64,000 nt of DNA from Cinclus cinclus. Taxonomy: Eukaryota > Chordata > Aves > Passeriformes > Cinclidae. A program made the translations under genes and the position numbers. The stretch's first letter is position 1. Each line of letters begins with the position of its first letter. This document shows, piece by piece, positions 12,601 to 24,700 of this stretch. The DNA lies in the NCBI RefSeq assembly GCF_963662255.1, contig NC_085047.1, positions 98,773,619-98,837,618 on the forward strand, written 5' to 3'. Under the pieces are notes generated by a model. It saw nothing but the letters and a program-made list of their open reading frames with translations. It searched no databases and was not told the DNA's origin.

Positions 12601-14410
12601 AGGAAAGCGAAGAGGAGTGGGAATGTCTTTGTAATTGAGATCTTTTGTAAGTGCATTTTTTCCCCCCAGCATGTTTATTTTCAACTGCTTTAAACACTCA
12701 GCAAGATCACATAACTGCTCCAAGCCCCAGCTTGGGGGCAGGGGCAACTTGCAGGGCAGCAAGGCTGGGCTGGCAGCGTGTGATGCTGCAGCAGAGCAGC
12801 ATTCACAGGGCTCACTCACTGTGGGACAGCATCTCCACTGCTGCCAGCAGCAAAAGCTGTGCCTGCAGCTGGGACAGTGCAGGGGCAGCGTCCTGTGCAC
12901 AGAAATCCTGAAGAGGGAGGTCCAGCATTCACCACGCAGAGATGGATTTTGTGGCCAGCGTAATTTCCAGCCGGAGGGTTGGTGTTGAGAGCAGGACACC
13001 ACAGCTGCAGCAGCTTCTGCCAGAGGTGTTGCCTGTGGTTTTTTCCTTTGGGTCCCAAGCATATACTAGGAGATTCTCCCATCTCCCCTTCTTTGCCACA
13101 CAAGCTTACTGCCATCTCAAAGGCTGGCACCTCTTTAAAACCACATGAGCTCTTGGCATTGGGCTTTCACAGTGGCTTTCACAAGACTCAAGCCACAAAA
13201 CCTGCAAGTTATAAACACAAAGAAAAAATGGGAAAGAGAGACCTTCCCCAAGAGCACAGTAGTCTCTCCCAGTAAAAACTGAGCTGTGCCTCTGTTTTTC
13301 ATCCCACTTAAACTTGTCACTGCCTTGCTTTCTAGGATCACACTGGGGATGGTCACTGATGCCTTCTAAGGGATTTTTGTAGGGATCCTACAATTAATAG
13401 AGCAATTTGCTTCCCCTTCAGAATCTACCTGAATGCCCCTCAGCAGTGAGGCACTCGGGATGAGCACCTCTGGAATACACAGCACCTCTGTGATCCCAGC
13501 CAAAATTACCTGCCTCCAACTAACCAAAGTTTGTTCCTGCTGTCATTGCTACACCTAGTCCGCAGAGAGAGAGGAGAAAAAAAACACACATGAAAACATG
13601 AAATCTGGCAGCCAGGTTTGAAGGAAAGCTAGAATCTGGCCTCTCTACTGGGACTGGGGTGTGGTCTCTCAAAATTGTATTCACACCACGTGGAAAAAAA
13701 ACAAACAATCCAAACCAAAATCTCCAACAGACAACTTGTATTAACCCAAAAAGCACAATTTTTATAAGTGGAAAATCTCAGGAAAAATATAATTTTTGAA
13801 AATTATCTTCTTCATCTTTAAAAATGCCTCTATTTTCTCAACAACTATTCCCAGTGGCCTGCAGCATTTGGCAGCAGGTTCTTGATAACAATGAGGGTCC
13901 CTGTCACGACACTCCCCTCCATGGGAGGTATCTCAGAGCATAAGGATGGCTGGGAATGGTGACCTTTTCCCTTCCAGCACACAAAACACCCTTCTAGGTC
14001 TATGACACCTTTCAAGCTCCAGGGCCACGTTTTTCTCCAGCAAAAGACACTAAAGGCAGTGCAGATACCATGGAGACCAGGAAAAAGGTGATGGTTCTAA
14101 ACGGAACAATATTTTAAAACATGTACTTCAATTTTTTCCCAAAATGTTTTAGTTTTGACAGACACTTACAGATTTCTCTTTTGTTTCCCAGGATGTGACC
14201 ACCTCTGACTTAACTGTGCAGGACTTTGCCTTCCCCGTGAATTGGGGTAATTAAAAAGAAAGCAGAAGGCTGGCTTTCTCCAAGAGCTCTTTTAAAATTC
14301 CTCTTTGCTATTCAGAAAGCCCTATTTGACACTGATGAGAGGCATGGATTTGGGTTACTACAGGTTGCCTTGTGCTGCAAATATCCCCTGATTTTAGTGA
14401 GGTATTCTTT
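6694..14410. other. Unique non-coding DNA with a GC-richer islet
   Basis: No supported gene in this 7.7-kb stretch. Most is AT-rich unique sequence. About 12690-13060 is GC-richer and dense in CAG/CTG triplets and CAGCTG motifs. There, overlapping open frames of 86-155 codons occur on both strands, but they are Cys/Ser/His/Gln-rich, resemble no family, and share the same DNA. CpGs are sparse, so it is not a CpG-island promoter. Frames near 7692-8006 and 10038-10592 also gave no recognisable product. Confidence 0.65.
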
Positions 14411-14440
14411 AAAACAAAACAAAACAAAACAAAATAAAAC
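14411..14440 (+). repeat. (AAAAC)n microsatellite
   Basis: Five AAAAC units in tandem, the fifth preceded by AAAAT, over 30 nt. Arrays like this can arise from the A-rich tail of a retrocopy, but I recognise no gene or retroposon body upstream. The simplest call is a pentanucleotide microsatellite. Confidence 0.9.
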
Positions 14441-15844
14441 ACAGTATTTTCTACAGTGACTTGTAATCTCAGAGTATAGAATGTACAGAACATATAAAAC
14501 ACAAGCAATATCTCTTCTTAGTCCATTTCCAAGTTTATTAGGAAGGAGAGCATTCACACACACTTTGCTGCTCATGATCATTCACTGGGTAGAGTTATTC
14601 CTGAATCAAATACTATTTTAAAAAGGAACCTGTTGTTCTCTTTAAAATGTCATGCATTCTTTTAATGCCATACACCAACACTGAACAATGAAAACCATTT
14701 TATCCTTCTGGAATTCATACTCAGAAAACTGAGTTCTGCAAAAATAAATTATTTGAAAAAAAATCATCAGAGGTTTTGAATTCTAATAGGTTTGTAATGT
14801 TCATCTACACTGTTTCTAGGCTACAGGTACTATGGAAGCATGTTCCTATTAACAGATATATTTTCACTGGAAAATTTGCCTATTAGAAACAAATCATCTG
14901 AAAAACAAAAATGTTCCAAAACTATACAGTAATTAAGTGAAAGCTAAAAATTTGTTGATTTATCTGTATAAAAATGTTTCAATTCTATTAAAAAAGACCC
15001 AAAACTAAAACCAAATTTTGTCTTGAAATTTTGAATTTTTAACCTTTCATACCAGTTAAAGGATAGAAATTCTACAAAAAGCACATTTCAAATTTCTGGC
15101 AGCTGGAAAGCCCTGGTTTAAACATGGTTATAGGCATGTATATTATAGGCATTATACTTCTTTTCCAGTTAAGTTAAAAGTCAAGGTGCATCAGAGCTCT
15201 TCTCTCCGACCATTTACACAATCTTACTAGCCAGAGTAACCATGTAAACAAGGAGATGCTGTGGTTTTAAAGATTTTAAATGGACACAGAACAGTGTGTC
15301 AGTATTGCTATCAACACTTCCATCTAATTGCTCTAACTCTCTGGAATTTACTTTCATGATTAGTTTCCAAAGCCAGATTTGCAACACCAGATTTGCAACA
15401 TCTTTTGCAGCTTTGGTACTTCCAGAGTAAGCAGCAAGTGGAATCACACAAGAATGGCAAGATGACCACACGATTCACATGAGAGAGATGACCTTGCTTG
15501 GGTCAAAGGTACAGAGAAGTGGACCCATTTGGGGATACTATTTTGGTGGCAAAATTGAAACTGCTTGAGAACCTGCTTGTATTTTATTATTTTACAGATT
15601 CAGCAAGAAAAAAAAAAAGAAAATTTAGGCTGATTAAAAAAATCTAAAAACTTCAAAGTTTTCTCTGAACTTAAAGAAGAAAAGCAGCCATGGTTTTACT
15701 ACAAGCAAAAGGAAATATTTAAATTTGCACTGAAATGCCTATTCCCTGGGTGTGTTTTCTTACACCATAGGGAAGGGAGGACAGCAGCTGTGGTGGTGGC
15801 AAGGGGCTCAGCTGTTGGAAATTACAGCTAAGGACACAGTAAGT

Positions 15845-15960
15845 ACATAAGTACATGGAGAAGCATCTTGGCCAGGTCTGGATCTGAGCATGTGCCCTAA
15901 CCACCAGAGTGCTGGCACCCTCACCAAATATGTAAGTCTTTTTATTTTCTGTTTTTAAAG
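15845..15960 (-). mobile_element. Possible ancient tRNA-derived SINE remnant (weak)
   Basis: Read on the - strand, the segment includes TGGTGGTTAGGGCACATG followed by CAGATCCAGACCTGG. This resembles the A-box head of MIR/CORE-type SINEs, whose consensus includes GTGGTTAAGAGCAC. The expected B box (GGTTCRANNCC) is not clear at the right spacing, and no conserved core or LINE-like tail is recognisable. It could be a highly diverged SINE or a chance match. Confidence 0.18.
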
Positions 15961-16123
15961 GAACAGGATTGAAAGGAGCTATAAGGAATAACATACCCTC
16001 AAACAGAATTTATTGTGTAGCTCATGTTACTTTCTTAAGAGATGATTGATATGGCTTCAAGTCCTTTTGGCCTTGAACCCCTCTTTTATTATCACTTCCT
16101 AATCAAGAAGAATTGCCACAGCA

Positions 16124-16139
16124 TTTTTTTTTTTTTTTT
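16124..16139. repeat. poly(T) homopolymer, 16 nt
   Basis: A pure T run flanked by GCA and GTCC. It is a simple repeat with no other associated structure. Confidence 0.9.
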
Positions 16140-16620
16140 GTCCAAACCTATTCGGCCAACCATACCAAACTTCCAAACAGCTGCAGAGAGAAATCACATG
16201 CTATTTTGGAAAAACCTATTTTCAAAAATAATGTTCAACTCAACACTACATTTTTCATGGTTTATGTGGATCCCCTGTAAAAAAAATGCCCATAAACCAT
16301 GCTTTCAGGTTAAATGTAAGGTGTTCCAATCCTTTCCAAGATGAAATAAAATTACTAATATATTTAACATTGTTGTAGTTTTTTAATGTTTTTTGGTGGA
16401 GATTTTGTTCCTAGGCAAAATTTAAGGGCTTGAGCACATGGCTCTTCCCTGGAGTCAACAGGTTCCAGTGCGTCATTACCTCTTCTTACACCTGCTTAGA
16501 CTTAGATAAATGCAAGTAATGCAACTGAATTCTCATCCTTTCACTGCAATCTAAGATAAATTGGATTACTTAGTACTTGCCATAGGCAAGAAACACGAGC
16601 ACACACTACTATAAACAGCT

Positions 16621-16930
16621 TCTTTACTGAAATACAGTACACTGGAGCAGCAGTAATGTGATTATGTAATTGACACCCAATGCATATTGCAGTGCTCCCA
16701 AACTCATAATTCCATTAAGCTTTAATTGTTTGTTTTTGTTTTTTTTAGACTGCAAGTGCAGTATTTTAAAACTGCAATGGTCTTGTAATTAATTTCCCTT
16801 CCCTCACCACATTAGTACCAAATTTCACTGGAGTTTAACAAAACTTGTCCTTTGCTATTAACAAAGAGCATTTGATGTTACAAGACATACAATTACAGAG
16901 TGCCTAAGAATATTGTCAATTAGCAAAATG
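16621..16930. promoter_or_regulatory. Candidate conserved non-coding element or enhancer
   Basis: This segment is dense in motifs typical of developmental enhancers. Homeodomain-like cores are TAATTG at 16667, TTAATTG at 16722, TAATTAAT at 16786 and CAATTAGC at 16917. A POU-octamer-like ATGCATATTGCA lies at 16680-16691 and a SOX-like AACAAAG at 16860-16866. A TGCAGT/ACTGCA inverted pair sits at 16757-16776. The flanks look less motif-dense. AT-rich DNA yields such cores by chance, so without cross-species conservation this is only a plausible regulatory element. The target gene is unknown. Confidence 0.25.
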
Positions 16931-18550
16931 ACTGGAAACATGGAAATCTCATTACAAAGAGCTGCCTCAAACTTGTACCAACGAGCTCCTGACAAAACCT
17001 GCTAAATGATAATTTTATTCCTACCCTACTTTTAAGGAGATTGCTGGTGTTGCAATAAGATACCAGTTACTCTCACTTCAGTCTTGCAAATACTTCTATG
17101 TGGAAAAAAAGGCCACTGAGGTTTAACTTCTGCTTTTAACAATATAGGAAAAGTTGGAAGGAAAAAGAAAAGGGAACATGTTGAAATTATTAAAGCACAA
17201 TGGTCATAGGGAATTGCCAGATAAAACAAACAGTATAAATTGAAAGATGTTTTTTAAAGACTGGATTCTGTACTCCATTACAAAATTGAGTGGTTTCCTT
17301 TTGGATGGATAAGGAACATTTATAAGAAACATGCCTCACAAACTGCAGTACAGCAGTCAAAAGTACTGCAGGTGTTGACAGACAGAGAAAGCCTTCTTCT
17401 TTGAAGGACCTCAGGATGGGATGGATAAATGGATGTTACTTTGTTAATTTTCAAATATCTGTACACAAACAAATACTTTACAGGTTTGCCAGTTATAATG
17501 GCTCCTTCAGCTTCACCTGAGGCCAAACTGCACAGCAAAGGGATTTGTCATTCCACATTCTGCATGAAATGTAAGCACCACAGCTACTGCTCAGAGGAAA
17601 TATTTTGTAAAGGCAACCATATCATACTTTTCTCGTAATTTTATCTCTGCTCAGGCAGTAACTTAGGGTTAATTGGTTGTAGTTTTAATATCAAGAATAA
17701 TGTGAGTATTCCATTAGAGAAAAAGTTCCCCATCAGCTACTTCAGAGAAAATGCGTTAAGAAAAATGCAGTTGATTCCATATAAAAAGTGAAATAAATGC
17801 TGTTCTTCCTTGCTTTTAGATTTCACATTTAAAAATCTAATGAACAACTACAAAGTGCACAGGGCTGCTACGAACTCAAGCCCAAGCACCTGAACACTTT
17901 CAGCCAGAATTTATTCTTAGATACAGAGGCTACCCATGTAGAAGATGTAGTTAGTGCTTCACTAGGGGAAAATGCTCATGCTCAGAAGGGTCTGACTGTG
18001 CTTCCTTCCCTTAAAGCCCTGCACACTGATGGGGCTGTGTGTAAGTCCACAGAGGGCACCAGCTGGCAGCCAGTAGCTCCTCACACATCATCTGGCTCAG
18101 GGTACGTTAGAGTTAAATCTCAGAGCTTGGGCCCATAAAATAAACTTCATGCAAAATGTTAACAAAAAGCTGTATTTTTACATTAACAGGATACACATAA
18201 TGCATTTGCTATGAAAATAAATCTCTTTGAGAAAAGCAAAAAAACTGCCCTTATTTCTAATAATAGGAAGGAAAATTACAGTTGGCAAACTTTAGAGACA
18301 ATTAAGCCAGCGCTTCAGAGAACTCCAGATTACTGCCAAAACAAATATTCAGATAAAAGAACGCAGCTTCCACTCCCTGCTTCCTTATTAACTGTGTTTT
18401 CTTCTCTAGCCATTACAAATAGGTTTGTAAAATATACTCAGAAAATATATGGGTCTCTGTTTTTTCATTTGCACTTGATTGTTGTTTCTGAAGATGCTAC
18501 CAGCTGCTGAAGGAGAAGGGACTGTGCTAATATTCACTCTATAAATAATG

Positions 18551-18580
18551 AAAGGAAAAAACAAAAAAGAAAAAAGGAAA
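18551..18580. repeat. A-rich purine tract
   Basis: A 30-nt run of A broken only by G and one C. It is low-complexity DNA. No AATAAA or gene-like sequence immediately precedes it to suggest a retrocopy. Confidence 0.75.
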
Positions 18581-19204
18581 GCCACTGAACAGCAAGGTTA
18601 AATGAGGACAATGTGGGAAATTCAGCGTAAGGGACTGTGAGGCCTCTCACTTGGCTTTCCAAGTGCAGCATATTCATTGCATTTTATTAGCTGATTAACG
18701 AGGTGTGTGGCAATTCATCTGGAGCTACTGAGGTCCTTTGATCCACCCTTCTTACCAGCACTCCTCTTAAGGGACAAAAAAAGTTCTTTGCAGCTAAAAT
18801 GCCTGTGTCTGGCAGGAAGATGCTGCTGGGGGCCAGGCTGGAGATGGACAGCAGGGTTTCCTCATGCCAAGGGGGCAGGTCCAGCTGTTTTATCCATCCC
18901 ACAGAACCAACCACGCACCCTCCTGGGTCAGCCAAGGGTCTGTTCCCCCCGTGCTGTGCCAAAGGGGGCATGTCAGCTGGCAGTGCTTCCTGTGTGCCAC
19001 CCCATGGCTCTGAGAGGTGTCCCCCTCCATGGGACGTGCAGCTCTTGCATGGTTACTCCTGGATGTGCTACGGTTGCTTTGGGGAAGCTCTCAACCTGCA
19101 AAAGCCCTCACACTACCCTTGTACACACAGGTATTAATAACCTCAATAAAGAATTTAAAAGAATTTTTTTCACACAGAAATTACAGCCTCAGACCTGCAT
19201 ACGG

Positions 19205-19246
19205 TTTGTAGTGTTCAAAGTGGTTTGTAGTGTATATTTGTAGTGT
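19205..19246 (+). repeat. Three-copy TTTGTAGTGT short repeat
   Basis: The 10-mer TTTGTAGTGT occurs at 19205-19214, 19224-19233 and 19237-19246, with spacers of 9 and 3 nt. It looks like a small imperfect tandem expansion. No function is inferred. Confidence 0.8.
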
Positions 19247-21760
19247 TAGAGCCTAAAAAACTCCAATATTGAAACCCTTCAGTTTGCTCTTGGGTGCTGA
19301 AAAAAGCCTCTCCACACAGTGCCCTAAGGCAGCCTTATGAAAAGCCCACTGGACCAACCATCTGTGGAGCAGCAGCAGTGGAAATCTGGACCAAATGGCT
19401 CAAGAGTTCTGCTAATCTATAGGTAACAAATGCCAAGGTTAAGCTCTGTATGGTAGGGTACAACTTGCTGGCAGCTCAGAGGTGGTGTCTTGCTGCTTAA
19501 TGTACAGCTTCAGAATGATACAAAATAGTACAATCTTCATCAGACACTCTTGAAAGGCAGAGAATTGCCTCACAAAAGAGGTAGTTTTAAGTAAGTGTTC
19601 TCTTTTCTGCCATCTTCATTTTAGACCAAACCCCTAGAAGCTGTCCTTATCGTGTGCCTTTGGATGTCACTCCAAGCACCACAGAACAGCAGATGAAGTG
19701 TATCCAGGGGGAGCAGCACAGGAAAGAGGCAGGAAAAGCAGAATGATAAGAAGCAGGAGAGAGAAGCTTTCATCTTGATCAAGATGCGAGTACAGTGTCT
19801 TTGCAGAGCAGCTGGGATCTCCATGAACAGACATGATAGTTTCAAAAAGCTCTCTGAGATGGGATAAGGCTGCCCTAGATCTATGCCAGTGGAGCATCAC
19901 AGCAGTCAAATGAGCTTTAAAGTTGAATATTATCCAGAACTGAATTCTGTTTTTCTGTACAGTTAGCATGCCTCTGTAATCAGAAGAAACCGAATTTTCT
20001 AGAGTAATTCTATCTGATTTTAATCCTCTTCCTTTCTAGTAACAGGGTGATTCTCAGAAGAATCAGAGGCACTAAAACACTCAAGCTCATCAGGGTGTGT
20101 GCGTATATTTTGGGAGGCACCCTGGGACCTAAACATAGCCATCTAGTGCCACTTGAGATGCACTTTAGGGCAAAGAAGACTTTTGGGGGACCAAGCACAG
20201 TAACAGGAGCCCTCTGCTGGGCTCACAACAGGTGAGACAGCCGAGGTCACCTCAGTTGATTCCAAACAGTTGCAAACCCCAAATGCCCATCTCAGTGACA
20301 TGATCATCTAAGAAATAAATTTGGATTCTCAGAAGATGAATACACATTTCTCTCTACCAAGCTGGAAAAGGCATTTTAAAAATTTAATTCTCTCTGTGGC
20401 AGGTCTAAACCTGCAACCCTTTAGCAAACAGCAGCTGGTAGAGAAGTACTTTTTGAGTTAAAGTTTACACAGAAGCATCATTATGGAGCCATTCAGTAAG
20501 ACAGAGGCAAAAAATCATGAAGGACAGAGGTTGTGCAGGAATTAGGACTGCTGCTGCTCCTGCCTCATCTGGAAGGCAGTACTCACTGAAGTTCTGCTGT
20601 GAGTGAGCTTCTGAGTCCATTATTTGGAAGCTGACGCTGCTGTCAATGATTAAAATCCAAGTTAAGTTTTAAGGATACCTAACTGTAATGAAGTTTCCCA
20701 CATCCATGCCTGGCACTGAACAGCCTGTCATGGATATTACAGGGATCAATTGTTACTACAGTTTTAAGTGTGAGTTGTGCACAAGTCTCAGTGATGCACA
20801 GTTCAATGATGACTTTCTGTTAAGAAATCAAACATGCAGAGTAGAACAATAAATGGACTTCATTGCTAAAGATTTGCATGTCAACCTTAACAAAAAGCCA
20901 ATGCACTAGTTGAATTTTTAAGAAGGTATCCTATGCTGTATTTTCTAATAGTAAGTCACAACAGATAAAATGAAGCTAACATGAAACAGTCCTAACAGAC
21001 AGTTTCAAACAGAAATTTAATCTCTGTCCTGACCTGTGTCAGATTAAAATCTTTTCTCCAACAACATTCAAAATTACCTTCTCCAAAGCTTTAATACAGC
21101 AAAGGAATTATATGAGGAACAGGAAAAATTTTAAATAAGTGAAGTAGGCAGATATAGATGAAATCTACCATTCCTCCATGTTGGTATTTCCAGACTTCAG
21201 CACTGATTAACCACACTGGAGTTTGCTTCCTCTGGTTTTATGTCTTCCCTGGGTGGTGAGGGAGGGGAAGAGGGCCAGGCTATGCTATGATTCTAGGGAG
21301 AGGCTGAAGCTGCTGTCTTTTTCAACATGAGAAATATTTCCTGCAATTCTTGCCATCATTTCCTGAAGCCATAATTTGACATTTCCCTTAGTCGACCTCC
21401 TTTGCATCAAACAGATGCATCTTTTTACTGTAGTCACTTAACTGTTATTCCCTTGACAAGGTACAGAGCAGCATGAGGCAAGATCTAATACTCTGTTCTC
21501 AAAAAGGCAAAAACTGGCCCTAATTCTGGTGTCCCTGCTGCTCATCAAGGTCACAGGTAGCAGAAGTCTCACTCTTCATGAGGGGATGTCCTTGCAGGAA
21601 GCCTGAAACAGCTCTGTGCCATCACGAGCAACCAAACATAATTTTTAGCTGAGGTCTCTGCACCAGGAACTCTGGGTGCAACTTCAGGAGTGAATTAATG
21701 CTTGACCACCTTGTTCTTCAGCTGCTGATGTGGGATTCACGCATGTTTTTAGGTTCAGGC

Positions 21761-21780
21761 TACCTACCTACCTACCTACC
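21761..21780 (+). repeat. (TACC)5 microsatellite
   Basis: Five perfect TACC units (GGTA on the other strand). It is a short tetranucleotide microsatellite, likely polymorphic in length. Confidence 0.92.
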
Positions 21781-24700
21781 CCTCTGACACCCTGTGACTG
21801 TCACCCCCTGAGGCAGCAGCTGCTCACCAGGGGTCTGTGAGGCTGGACTTCCAAACCAGTGGAGGCAGATTTGGGTACAAGATGAAAGTGCTCCCTCAAA
21901 ACCTCCCAGTGCATGTCACACATGCAGTCATGGCATCACAATCTTTCGCCTGTCCATTTTTGTACCACTAAAACATTTGCATCAATGCACCAGCACTTCC
22001 AAAACAACCGACGTGCTCCAAAATTTTCAAAATTATCTGGTGTGCTTCCTCAAAGCAATCTTTAGTTTCAAAATGTTATTTTCATAAACAGCAAAAAATA
22101 CTTGAAAGGCAAAAAGTCCATCAAACCCCTTGAAATTAATCTTTTCATTCAGCCTGAAATAAATGTACTTGTTATTTATCATCCAGGATCCACTTAAATA
22201 GTTTTGAGGACTTGACCCCAAAGGAATGTATGCGTTTCTGGACATGCTGACAAACCAGGAACACCCCAGGCTCACATCCAACACTATCGATTTTCATGGT
22301 TGCCAGTGCAAGTTGGAGACATTAGGATGTTAAAAACAGTACAGTACATTTACAGACACTCCCAACAAAAAAGCACTACCAGAAACAATTGCAGTTACTA
22401 AATATATTCAGTAAAACTCGCAAAGCATGCAAAAACCAGCCATGGCAAATGCCTGCTTAGTAACTGGATCCACTCTTAGATTGTCCTTGATGCCCTTAGC
22501 TTACAGGAAGATGACATCCCTTTAATGAGGACCATCAGTGGAGGGGAAGGAAGATGGGGAACTGAGGGGAAATGCTTTTTCACTCTATAATTATAACTTA
22601 ATTTTGAGATTAAACGAATCATTTAATGACTCCTACCAGTTTGAAAACAGGATCCAGGAAGAGACATGACCAAGCAGAGACAACAGTCATGTCTCATCTC
22701 TGATAAACTCCCAGCTGCTAAAAGCAGTGTCTGCCTGGTGGGAACTCCTTGTGCACCCCCAGGTGGGCTGAGGTCCTTATATCCCTCACATCCCTTGTGC
22801 CTCACACTTCTGTCAGGGACATGGACCTGGGGACACTTCCAGGAAGCCAGAGTACATTTGGGATGCCTCTCTTGGCAGACACTTAAAAATCAAACCAAAA
22901 ACAAAACACTCTAGAATGTGACTTAGGACCTCAAAACCTTGACGTGAAGCAAAGAGGTCCATGAGGAACGACAGCTGCCTGCTAAGCTGCCCCAGGAGCT
23001 GCCCTTATGGCAATCCTCATCCACGCCACTCTTCTACCTAAGCCTGATCTCTACAAAACTGGACAGAGCTTTTCCCTCTCTCCCAACCCTTGCACAAAGT
23101 CAAAGTTATTCATGGAGGGCAGTGTGGTTGTGTGAGACTCACTCGCAGAGCAAAACAGCCTAAAAATAACTTGAAACTACCATTGGTAGTTCTTATTTGT
23201 CCTTATCTTTCAAGATAATTTCTGCAAGTCCAAACAAGCTATTTTTTCAATTTGGATGACAACCGCACTCATCACATGTGTGCATCCCCCACTGAGTATA
23301 AGTTTAAAGACATGCAAGAAACAGGGCAAGAGTCCCTGTGGCTTTACAACAGATGGCAGTGGGAATGGATGAGAGGCATCACACCATGGAAAGACCTTTT
23401 CCAGCAGCAGAGGTCCCTGGCACAGAGTGAATGTGTGGACAAGGCCACCACCACCATTACAAGGCTGATGCAGCTAGCTGAAGGGACACCTGCACTGAAA
23501 AGCTCCATATCTGAATGTGTAGGAATAGCTATGAACCTCTTCACCTGAAAAAAACTCAGAGAAGCACCTCCATGGAATTTAGAAAGTATGAGCCCTGAAA
23601 AGGAGGGGGGGAATCAAGAAATAGTTGAAAAGGCAAGGGAAAAAATCTGACACTGAATCCAACATATTGCAAGATTAATTCATTTGTAGGCAAATTTGCA
23701 GACTCTCCACTGTTCAGCAAAAATCAGGAAGGTATCTAGTATTTTCAGGAGAATCAGTCACCAGCCTGTGCTAAGGGTATCCAGCCTGAAGTTTTGCAAT
23801 TCTTTATCTGCTGTTTGTAAATGATTTCTGATTTATTTCCCCAGCAAGGAGAAGACAGGCTAATCTAAAAATAAGCTGTGTGAGCAAAACCACAGAATTA
23901 CATTCAGAGATTCGGCACTTGACAATTTTTAGGCAGCAGTTCCAAAACATCTCATTTTATTTCAGCACAAAGAAGGAGCAAAATATTTTGCTGAAGTGAG
24001 GTCATATAACACATATGTTTGCCCTACCACTGGGCATGCTGAAACACTGTCTTTAGAATAACATCAGGATGCCTCATTTTCAAGCATGAAAATCCTAAAT
24101 TGTTAACATGGCAACACATACTACTCAGGACCTAGAGCTTTCTCTTTCACCTCTGCCCCCTCCCTATATAAAGCAAATATGGTTACTTAAGGTTTCCTTC
24201 AGAGGTTGTGCCAAAAATTTAAAAGTAATAGGATGAAAAATATTTCTATGTAGTTTTTCATCAAAACAGTATACTTGCAAACACAATTGTGCTGTCATTT
24301 TTAAGATTTCCAAAGAAAGTGGCAGGGTTATTCTGTAACAAAACTACACAAGAAACCTGGGTCTCTGTGCAGCAGTGACATGGACTGTGTTAGTCAATGT
24401 GTGCTGCTAGGTCTTCCCTCCTAAAGGAACTATTTTAAATGTTTTAGTTTGACAAAATCACATCAAATTTTAAACTCTCATACCTCTAATTATAGGTTTG
24501 ACTTTAAAATCATCACACAGAGGGCCAACCTTGCCTGCTGTTCATGCATCTGTTAGCCTTCCTACCACTGTAGATGTTGACAAGAAGCCCCAAACACTTC
24601 TATGTTTTCATTTTAGCAGAGCTCTTGGTCCTGAAGCATTAAGAGATTTTAGGGAAGACTCCACACTGGGAAAAGGTAGTTTGATAAATATTCTTCCATT

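Larger units (their letters stand above)
14441..16560. other. Unique AT-rich non-coding DNA
   Basis: No supported gene. Very AT-rich around 14600-15200. A short direct repeat (AGATTTGCAACA twice) lies near 15375-15400, and an 11-nt A run at 15608-15618. A weak SINE-like segment and a T16 run are listed separately. Open frames here are at most about 100 codons and unconvincing. Confidence 0.7.
16961..21760. other. Unique non-coding DNA with a GC-richer patch
   Basis: No supported gene. The 18700-19140 part is GC-richer. It has the window's longest open frame (178 codons, + strand, 18707-19243), overlapped by frames of 112 and 94 codons in other frames. The predicted residues (many Cys, Pro, Trp, His) match nothing I know. 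An AATAAA occurs at 19144 inside the frame. The rest is ordinary AT-rich sequence. Confidence 0.65.

Noticed and set aside
12595..13062. 155-codon open frame on the - strand
   Set aside because: It overlaps open frames of 117 and 86 codons on the + strand and shows only Cys/Ser/Gln-rich translation of CAG/CTG-rich DNA.
16440..16510. CAGGTTCCAGTGCGTCATTACC as a possible - strand CR1 piece
   Set aside because: It resembles the CR1 CCTGTTCCAGTGCCTCACCACC block for about 20 nt only, and the flanks do not continue the alignment.
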